Assembly: GCA_002029295.1 (NCBI GenBank)
Contig: MZGW01000006.1
Location: forward strand, 1 to 64,000
Length of the DNA: 64,000 nucleotides
Source of the DNA: Alkalithermobacter paradoxus
GTDB taxonomy: Bacteria; Bacillota; Clostridia; Peptostreptococcales; Peptostreptococcaceae
Direction: 5' to 3'
The notes beneath the pieces are model-generated. The model had not been told where the DNA came from. It made no database searches and saw only the letters and a list, made by a program, of their open reading frames with translations. Below are positions 57,656 through 64,000 of the stretch, in pieces. The position numbers and the translations under genes were made by a program. Each line of letters opens with the position of its first letter. Within the stretch, counting starts at the first letter, position 1.

Positions 57656-58372
57656 GTGTTGAATATAGACAGGAAACATATATTTAAAGTTATACTTACT
57701 GGACTAATTATAGGAATATCATTCAGACTAATAGCCTTTTACATAACTTTACCTATATCAAGTGAATATTTATATAATACTCCATTTACTATTGTCAATC
57801 TTTTAATGGGTGGATTAGTTGGAGTTGCTTTTGCAACTTTATTTTATCAATATAAAGAACTTAAAAATAACAATGAACTTTTAAGTGTATGTGCATCAAC
57901 AGATGATATGACAGGACTTTATAATAGAAGAACTGGACTTAGCTTTCTAGAAGAACAGCTCAAGTTACTTCAAGAAAAAGATATTAAATTATCTGTATTT
58001 TTCATAGATATAAATAATCTAAAAATAGTTAATGATATGTACGGACATAAAGAAGGAGACGAATTAATAATAATTGTAGGAAATATACTAAAAGAAAGCT
58101 TAAGAAGAGATGACTTTGTATGTAGAATTGGAGGAGATGAATTTTTAGTCGTACTTCCATACTGTTCATTAAATCAATCAGAGATAGTTTGGAATAGAAT
58201 ATGCGAAAATATAAACCAGTACAATTCTAAAAAGATAAAACCCTATAATCTTAGCTTAAGTCATGGAGCTCACGAATGCAAAAAAGGTGAAACCATGGAG
58301 GAAATACTATCCTTTGCTGATAAAAAAATGTATGAAGAAAAAAATAAATATAGAAATCTTAGTTTAACATAG
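57656..58372 (+). CDS. Membrane diguanylate cyclase (GGDEF)
   Basis: 238 residues. Two N-terminal TM segments (about 10-32 and 45-66), then a GGDEF domain. GGDEF motif at 159-163 is intact, and the inhibitory I-site RxxD (Arg150-Asp153) is present five residues before it, so it should make c-di-GMP with product inhibition. No separate sensor domain beyond the membrane helices. Start uncertain: GTG at 57656 or TTG at 57659, both close to the AGGGGG site. c-di-GMP could act on the chemotaxis genes nearby, but that is inference. Confidence 0.92.
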   Translation: MLNIDRKHIFKVILTGLIIGISFRLIAFYITLPISSEYLYNTPFTIVNLLMGGLVGVAFATLFYQYKELKNNNELLSVCASTDDMTGLYNRRTGLSFLEEQLKLLQEKDIKLSVFFIDINNLKIVNDMYGHKEGDELIIIVGNILKESLRRDDFVCRIGGDEFLVVLPYCSLNQSEIVWNRICENINQYNSKKIKPYNLSLSHGAHECKKGETMEEILSFADKKMYEEKNKYRNLSLT

Positions 58373-58405
58373 GAGATGATAATTAAGTCATCTCCTATTT
58401 ACTTT
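58371..58405. terminator. Bidirectional terminator between convergent genes
   Basis: AGGAGATGA / TCATCTCCT hairpin (58371-58379 with 58388-58396) between the diguanylate cyclase and DUF6671 genes. The plus-strand tail ATTTACTTTTA is moderately T-rich. Confidence 0.65.
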
Positions 58406-59253
58406 TATGGATTACAATAATTGCAATATTGAGCTGAAGCTGTATTTCCTTTAGGGTACATTTCTTCTCTAATATAACTACATCTATAGCATTTGCTAAT
58501 GTTTTTTAGTATTCTTTCAGTAGGTAAATTACATAACTCACACGGTAACCCCTTTTCTACTTCACTAACAACAAATCCTGGTGCTCCACAATTTGGACAG
58601 CATTTGTTCAATTTTGAAATTAAATCTTCAGTAGCTTTTTTTATATTTTTCATTCTTGTTGGATTAGCATGAGCTCTCATATCAGTTTCTAAAAAAACAT
58701 TTCCTGACTTTGAATTGGATAAACATAAATCAAATGCCTCTTTCAGCCAATCATAATTGTTAATTCCCTTAATAACTTGATTAGATGAGCTGTTATCAGG
58801 CCTAATAATCAAATAGTGCTCAGGAAATCCAATTTTATTTGCAAAATTGATTACATCATCAAATTTATCCGTTGTAATATGATCAAAATTTGTTTCTCCA
58901 TTTTCACATACTCCATATATCTCAAAATTCTCTCTCTTATCATATAAAAGTACTATCTCTACATTCCATGGTATAGGAATATATGGATGTGACCCAAAAC
59001 TTCCTTCACTTGCAATACCTATATCAGTATTTGAAAGCTCCATTCCTATTTCAATCTTTAATCTAGCTGTGTCTAACTGAGATTTAGTTCTTTCTACATC
59101 CCTAGCGAATGTACCTAGCTTATCTGTATCAAATCTAGTTTCAACTATAACACTACATCCAGTAGCTTCTTCTAATATTGGCTTAATTACCTCTTCTTTT
59201 TTATGCTTTGTGAGCAGTACTATTTTTCTATCTTTATATATTTGATTATTCAT
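58405..59253 (-). CDS. DUF6671-like protein with C-terminal zinc-ribbon cysteines
   Basis: 282 residues. An N-terminal alpha/beta part (DRKIVLLTKHKKEEVIKPIL, in DUF6671-like style, with GCSVIVETRFDTDKLGTF and ASEGSFGSHPYIP). The C-terminal 70 residues carry four CxxC or similar pairs (CPNC, CELC, CYRC, CNYC), typical of zinc ribbons. Function unknown. The start is the ATG six bases after GGAGG; seven codons upstream are open but unsupported. Probably in one unit with the transporter just upstream. Confidence 0.75.
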   Translation of the reverse strand: MNNQIYKDRKIVLLTKHKKEEVIKPILEEATGCSVIVETRFDTDKLGTFARDVERTKSQLDTARLKIEIGMELSNTDIGIASEGSFGSHPYIPIPWNVEIVLLYDKRENFEIYGVCENGETNFDHITTDKFDDVINFANKIGFPEHYLIIRPDNSSSNQVIKGINNYDWLKEAFDLCLSNSKSGNVFLETDMRAHANPTRMKNIKKATEDLISKLNKCCPNCGAPGFVVSEVEKGLPCELCNLPTERILKNISKCYRCSYIREEMYPKGNTASAQYCNYCNP

Positions 59254-59280
59254 TCCTTTCCTCCTACAAGACATAAGCTA

Positions 59281-60480
59281 TTATTTTTTCATACTCTGAG
59301 ATGATACAATACCTATAATACATAAAGCTATTATTAGATAAAATATAAAATTATAGTTCCCTAGTATATCTATTAGCATTCCTGAACTTAATACTCCTAA
59401 AATAGCACCTATACCATATGCAGTGAATAAAACACCATAGTTTTGACTATAATGCTTACTTCCATACATAGCAAGAGTTGCAGTTGGAGCAATAGCTAAC
59501 CACCCACCTAGATTAAACCAAAAAATCGAAAAAGCTATCCCAAACAATATTAAGTTTCCTTCTTTTACTGTAACCATTATAGTTGAGGCTATAGTAATTA
59601 ATGAATACGAAATTAGTGCAGCTTTTTTGTACGATAGCTTATCTGTAATCCATCCAAATATAGGTCTACCTATTCCATTAAATATTGCAAATATAGACAT
59701 AAATGAAGCAACTTGTTTTGGTGATAATTTTATCAGTTCTATACCTATATTACTTGTCATTCCAACTAACATTAACCCAATCATTGTCCCTATAGTAAAA
59801 TTTAGATATAATACCTTGAAACTTTGAGACTTAAGCATTTCTTTAGTATTTATATGATTTCCTTTATTTAAAGTAGTCGACAAATTTGTATTATCTAATT
59901 CACCAGGATATCTAAATGTATATGATAATAAAGGTATTATTGTACCAAAGGATATCCCTAATATAATAAATGTTTTGGTAACCCCATAAACTTCTATTAG
60001 ATTTCTTGCAAGTGGGGCTGTAACTAACGGCGATAATCCAAATCCAATAAGTACAAGACCTACAGCTAGCCCCTTCCTCTCTGGAAACCATTTAGCAACC
60101 ACCGTCATTGGAACCCCATAAGCTATACCAACACCCGTGCCAATTATAATTCCATACGTAATAGTCAAAACATATATATTTGATGCAATTGCTGATAGTA
60201 TCCACCCTACAGATACCAGTAATGAACCTATAAGCATAATTAATCTAGGGCTATATTTATCTAAATGCTTACCACTTAAAAACATAAATAATGAGTAAAA
60301 TGCGAGCGAAACCATATATGGAAGTCCACTTTTTGTAGTTCCTACATTAAATAGCTGTTCTATAGGTAATCTAAAAACACTCCATGAGTATACAGTACCT
60401 AAGCACATCATAATAATAATTCCTAAAAATACATATATCCACCTATTATTTGACTTAATATCACTTACTTGTCTATTCAC
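59281..60480 (-). CDS. OFA-family major facilitator transporter
   Basis: 399 residues, twelve TM segments. The start GTVYSWSVFRLPIEQLF and MTVVAKWFPERKGLAVG match the oxalate/formate antiporter (OFA) family, whose members move organic acids such as oxalate, formate, lactate or pyruvate. The substrate is not fixed by sequence. GTG start after GAAGGTG, promoter at 60524-60551. Divergent from asnB. Confidence 0.88.
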   Translation of the reverse strand: MNRQVSDIKSNNRWIYVFLGIIIMMCLGTVYSWSVFRLPIEQLFNVGTTKSGLPYMVSLAFYSLFMFLSGKHLDKYSPRLIMLIGSLLVSVGWILSAIASNIYVLTITYGIIIGTGVGIAYGVPMTVVAKWFPERKGLAVGLVLIGFGLSPLVTAPLARNLIEVYGVTKTFIILGISFGTIIPLLSYTFRYPGELDNTNLSTTLNKGNHINTKEMLKSQSFKVLYLNFTIGTMIGLMLVGMTSNIGIELIKLSPKQVASFMSIFAIFNGIGRPIFGWITDKLSYKKAALISYSLITIASTIMVTVKEGNLILFGIAFSIFWFNLGGWLAIAPTATLAMYGSKHYSQNYGVLFTAYGIGAILGVLSSGMLIDILGNYNFIFYLIIALCIIGIVSSQSMKK

Positions 60481-60523
60481 AATTCACACCTTCACTTTCT
60501 TTTAGTATGCTCTACATCACTAC

Positions 60524-60551
60524 ATTATACCATTTTAACAATAACTTTACA
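60524..60551 (-). promoter_or_regulatory. Extended -10 promoter of the OFA transporter
   Basis: Minus strand: TGTAAA (60546-60551), 16-base spacer, TGG-TATAAT with a TGn extended -10 (60524-60532). About 45 bases before the GTG start. No clear plus-strand promoter for asnB was found in 60552-60645. Confidence 0.6.
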
Positions 60552-60645
60552 CTATAGATAGTATCCAACCATTCTATATTTCCATATTAATATATTAGGT
60601 AAGTAAATATAGATAATGAGTTTCGTTATCAAGGGAGAGGATATA

Positions 60646-62490
60646 ATGTGTGGACTAGTTGGTTGGGTAAATATTAAGGAAAATATTAGTGAGAAAGTCA
60701 AAGTAATAGAAAATATGACCGAAACCTTGAGCAAAAGAGGTCCGGATTCATTTGGATATTATATATCTCCAAATGCTATACTCGGACACAGACGTCTTAC
60801 CATAGTAGATCCTGAGGGCGGAGCACAGCCAATGACAAGAAGTTTTTATAATAATGAATATACAATTGTGTATAACGGAGAGCTATATAATACTGAAGAA
60901 GTTAGGCAAAAGCTCATATCTAAAGGATATACATTCAAAGCATATTCGGATACTGAAGTTTTGCTAGTTTCTTATATAGAATGGGGAGCTAAATGCCTAG
61001 ATCATATTAACGGGATATTTGCATTTGGAATATGGGATGAGAAAAGAAAAAGTTTATTCTTAGCAAGAGATCCACTGGGTGTTAAGCCTTTATTTTATGC
61101 TATCAAAGGAGATAATATTATATTTGGATCTGAAATAAAGTCACTTTTAAAACACCCTCAAATAGATCCAGTTATAGATGAAACAGGACTTTTAGAAATA
61201 TTCGGATTAGGTCCTGCAAGATCTTTAGGTAGTGGAGTTTTTAAAGATATTAAAGAAATACAACCAGCACACTACCTTTTATTTAAGGACAACACTACTT
61301 TCCTTAAAGAATACTGGAAACTAACACCTAAATATCATAACGAAAGTTTAGATTCTACAATACAAAGCGTAAGAAACTTACTAATAGATGCAGTTGAAAG
61401 ACAACTCGTATCAGATGTACCTGTTTGTACTTTCTTATCAGGAGGACTTGATTCGAGTGCAATATCTGCAATAACATCAAATGCGTTCAAAAGAGAAGGA
61501 AAAGGAAGCTTAAACACATTTTCAATAGATTATAAGGATAATGATAAATACTTTAAATCCAATGAATATCAACCTAACTCAGATAAAGAGTGGGCAGAAA
61601 AAATGTCTATATTCTTAGGTAGCAACCATCACAATATATTAATTGACAACAATGATTTAGTATCAGCTCTAAAATATGCAGTAACATCAAATGATCTTCC
61701 TGGAATGGCAGATGTTGATTCATCACTTTATCTGTTCTGCAAAGAAGTTAGAAAAATGGCAACCGTATCTCTTTCAGGCGAGTGTGCCGATGAAATATTC
61801 GGAGGATATCCATGGTATACAAGACCAGAAGATATAAATTGCAACACATTCCCTTGGTCAAAATCACTTGATCAAAGAAAATATATACTATCAAATAGTC
61901 TTAAATATCTACCAATAGATGAATATGTAAATCAGATGTATTTAGATACTATAAATAAAGCTCCTAAATTACCTGGAGAATCTAAAGAAGAAAGTAGAAT
62001 GAGAGAACTTTTTTATCTAAATATAAAGTGGTTTATGATTACACTTTTAAATAGAAAAGATAGAATGAGTATGGCAAACAGCTTAGAGGTTAGAGTTCCT
62101 TTTGCCGATTATAGACTAGTTGAATATGCATTTAATATTCCTAATGAAATGAAGTTTTGTGATAATAGAGAAAAAGGACTATTAAGAAGAGCTCTCAGAG
62201 GTATTTTACCAGATGATATAATTGATAGAAAGAAAAGCCCATATCCAAAGACTCATCATATAGAGTATACAAGAGCTGTCCAAAATATAATGACTCAAAT
62301 ATTAAATGATAAGTCATCTCCTATTCTAAATCTTATAGATATAAATGTTGTTAATGAAATAGTTGCAAGTGGAGGTACTTCTTTTAAGAAACCATGGTTT
62401 GGCCAGCTTATGACAGGTCCACAACTTATAGCATATCTAATACAAATAAATACGTGGCTTAAAGAATATAATGTTAAGATAGAAATTTAA
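60646..62490 (+). CDS. asnB: Asparagine synthase (glutamine-hydrolysing)
   Basis: 614 residues. The start is placed at MCGLVGWVN so that the N-terminal cysteine (Cys2) is the glutaminase nucleophile, with GGAGAGG five bases upstream; ten codons earlier are also open but would block the nucleophile. The glutamine amidotransferase domain (about 2-200, RGPDSFG, YNGELYN) is followed by the ATP pyrophosphatase-type synthetase domain (SGGLDSS near 255). Makes Asn from Asp, Gln and ATP. The glutamine synthetase gene starts 14 bases on. Confidence 0.96.
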   Translation: MCGLVGWVNIKENISEKVKVIENMTETLSKRGPDSFGYYISPNAILGHRRLTIVDPEGGAQPMTRSFYNNEYTIVYNGELYNTEEVRQKLISKGYTFKAYSDTEVLLVSYIEWGAKCLDHINGIFAFGIWDEKRKSLFLARDPLGVKPLFYAIKGDNIIFGSEIKSLLKHPQIDPVIDETGLLEIFGLGPARSLGSGVFKDIKEIQPAHYLLFKDNTTFLKEYWKLTPKYHNESLDSTIQSVRNLLIDAVERQLVSDVPVCTFLSGGLDSSAISAITSNAFKREGKGSLNTFSIDYKDNDKYFKSNEYQPNSDKEWAEKMSIFLGSNHHNILIDNNDLVSALKYAVTSNDLPGMADVDSSLYLFCKEVRKMATVSLSGECADEIFGGYPWYTRPEDINCNTFPWSKSLDQRKYILSNSLKYLPIDEYVNQMYLDTINKAPKLPGESKEESRMRELFYLNIKWFMITLLNRKDRMSMANSLEVRVPFADYRLVEYAFNIPNEMKFCDNREKGLLRRALRGILPDDIIDRKKSPYPKTHHIEYTRAVQNIMTQILNDKSSPILNLIDINVVNEIVASGGTSFKKPWFGQLMTGPQLIAYLIQINTWLKEYNVKIEI

Positions 62491-62503
62491 TGGGGGTATG
62501 GAT

Positions 62504-64000
62504 ATGGACAATTTAGTATATGTAATACCTAAAGATAAGAATGATAAAGAAAACCTTATAAAGATATTAAAAGAACACCCTGAAATAAAATTTGTATCTT
62601 TAGTCGGAGTAGATTTAGGAGGAAATGCTACAGATGAAAAAATACCAATTGAAGTGATGTTAGATGATTTAGATAGCTTTTTAAATTATGGCATCCAAAC
62701 AGATGGATCTAGTGTTGTTCTACACGAAATTGCACATTTAAATAATGCAAGAGTTGATTTGGTTCCAGACCTTAATGTAAACTGGTTCGTTGACTATAAC
62801 TATGAACACATAGATAATAATCTTCCTGTTGGAACACTTGAAATACCATCATTTTTAATTCACAATGGAGAAAGGGTAGACTCAAGATCTGTGCTTATTA
62901 AAGCTATAGATAACTTCAAAACAAAGCTTATGGATATACTCAAAACATATCCTCACATACTGCACAGTATAGGAATAAGCGATCCTTATTATATAGAAGA
63001 TATATTACTAACTTCCGCTACTGAACTAGAATTTTGGGTAAAAACTCCTAATGATAAAGCAGATATAGAAAAACTTTCAACTTCCCAAATGCTTAAAGAA
63101 CAATACTGGAAAAGAACTCACGGAACTGTTAGAACCGCTCTTGAAAAGACACTTATACTATTACAAAAGTATGGACTTGAACCTGAAATGGGCCATAAAG
63201 AAGTGGGAGGAGTAAGTAGTAAAATAGCTACAAATGGAAAAACAGATCACGTTATGGAACAGCTAGAAATAGATTGGAAGTACTCAAATGCACTACAAGC
63301 TGCAGATAATGAACTAATAGTTAGAGAACTAATTGAAGATATATTTGCAAGCTATGGACTAGAAGTAACATTTGCAGCAAAACCTCTTGAAGGAGTTGCT
63401 GGAAACGGAGAACACACTCACGTTGGAGTTGCTGTAAAACTAAAAAATGGAAAGATAAGGAACCTTTTCTCACCTTTAGATATGAAAAGTGATTATTTAA
63501 GCGAAATAGGATACGGATCACTTATGGGCATACTAAAAAATTATGAGGTTATAAGCCCATTTGTAACATCATCAAATGACGCATTCAATAGACTAAAGCC
63601 TGGATTTGAAGCTCCAGTTTGTATAGTAGCATCTTTAGGAATAGATGTAAAAACACCGACTAGAAATAGATCTGTACTTGTAGGTGTAGTTAGAGATATA
63701 GATAATCATCTAGCAACTAGGTTCGAAGTTAGATCCCCAAATCCTTTATCAAACACATATTTAGTTTTGGCTAGCTTGTATCAATCTATGTTAGACGGGA
63801 TACTAGCAGCAGCTAAATCAAATAAAACTTCAAAAGAGCTTGAAGCTGAGATATCAAAAGAATCTGGAGTAGAAAGCTTTTATCTAGAAAAAGATAGAAC
63901 TTACAGAAGCGAGGAAGATGTATTTGAGCACTATACTGAAGATGAAAGAAATAAATTATTTGGAAAACCACCTGCTACAGTTTATGAAAATATGAAAAAT
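62504..64000 (+). CDS. glnA: Glutamine synthetase (partial, runs off the window)
   Basis: 499 codons open to the right edge without a stop, so 3'-truncated. Catalytic glutamine synthetase motifs are visible: ATELEFWVKT near residue 170, the ATP/ammonia region GVAGNGEHTHVGVAV, and RFEVRSPNP. The length already exceeds the usual 440-470 of GSI, pointing to the long clostridial form of roughly 630 residues. Start at the ATG seven bases after GGGGG; an ATG two codons earlier is too close. Together with asnB it forms a nitrogen-assimilation pair. Confidence 0.9.
   Translation, partial: MDNLVYVIPKDKNDKENLIKILKEHPEIKFVSLVGVDLGGNATDEKIPIEVMLDDLDSFLNYGIQTDGSSVVLHEIAHLNNARVDLVPDLNVNWFVDYNYEHIDNNLPVGTLEIPSFLIHNGERVDSRSVLIKAIDNFKTKLMDILKTYPHILHSIGISDPYYIEDILLTSATELEFWVKTPNDKADIEKLSTSQMLKEQYWKRTHGTVRTALEKTLILLQKYGLEPEMGHKEVGGVSSKIATNGKTDHVMEQLEIDWKYSNALQAADNELIVRELIEDIFASYGLEVTFAAKPLEGVAGNGEHTHVGVAVKLKNGKIRNLFSPLDMKSDYLSEIGYGSLMGILKNYEVISPFVTSSNDAFNRLKPGFEAPVCIVASLGIDVKTPTRNRSVLVGVVRDIDNHLATRFEVRSPNPLSNTYLVLASLYQSMLDGILAAAKSNKTSKELEAEISKESGVESFYLEKDRTYRSEEDVFEHYTEDERNKLFGKPPATVYENMKN

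Overview
The window is low-GC Firmicute DNA and most resembles a Peptostreptococcaceae clostridium related to Clostridioides. Three things point there: the 5' end of a clostridial-type 16S rRNA; an acpS - CBS protein - gerS-like lipoprotein - alr - ndoAI/ndoA block beside an atp operon, which as I recall is also the order in C. difficile; and amino-acid-fermenter gene content (diaminopropionate lyase cluster, Na+-type ATP synthase c subunit). Most genes lie on the minus strand. AGGAGG-type ribosome sites are strong, TTG and GTG starts are common, and many units end in an intrinsic terminator that overlaps the last codon. I saw no CRISPR array, phage, insertion sequence or tRNA.

Layout. 1-275: start of an rrn operon with a good promoter. 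274-2765: LarE-type sulfurtransferase, TcdA, and a small regulator that looks like a sigma-54 activator without its AAA+ engine. 2771-6785: ftsE-ftsX-murein hydrolase activator, then ctpB. 6874-10506: formyl-THF cyclo-ligase, a LonH-like protease and a PrcB-like exported protein. 10513-17042: sodium/solute symporter, the YgeW/YgeY/YgeX 2,3-diaminopropionate catabolic group and a soluble zinc-binding-domain chemoreceptor. 17043-17585: a gene-poor gap with a possible frameshifted small gene. 17586-24225: split transketolase, YitT, then WecG, CsaB and DUF5693 for the cell envelope. 24253-28163: a small exported protein, mazEF-type toxin/antitoxin, alr, gerS-like lipoprotein, CBS protein, acpS. 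28160-36819: a coiled-coil protein, a lipoprotein and the complete F-type ATP synthase operon. 36917-41032: wecB, tagO, dCMP deaminase, upp, rpiB and an overlooked 56-residue membrane protein. 41045-48234: Sua5/YwlC, ZIP transporter, prfA-prmC-DUF1385, tdk, rpmE, rho. 48234-51003: two class II fructose bisphosphatases and a transaldolase. 51017-58372: chemoreceptor, single-domain response regulator, RND efflux pump with adaptor, and a diguanylate cyclase. 58371-64000: DUF6671 protein, OFA-family transporter, asparagine synthetase and a glutamine synthetase cut by the window edge.

How it fits together. The ATP synthase c subunit carries the residues that bind Na+ in Ilyobacter-type enzymes, and the epsilon subunit ends before its C-terminal helical domain, so this looks like a sodium-coupled enzyme without the usual epsilon brake. 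The gerS/alr block suggests a spore former with a C. difficile-like cortex-modification step. The ygeXYW genes plus a sodium symporter suggest uptake and fermentation of an amino-acid-derived substrate.

I did not find one large, clearly new system. The strongest leads are the AAA+-less cysteine-rich regulator, the short YgeW with an altered HCLP motif, the unannotated 56-residue membrane protein, and the RND pump whose usual proton-relay residues are replaced.
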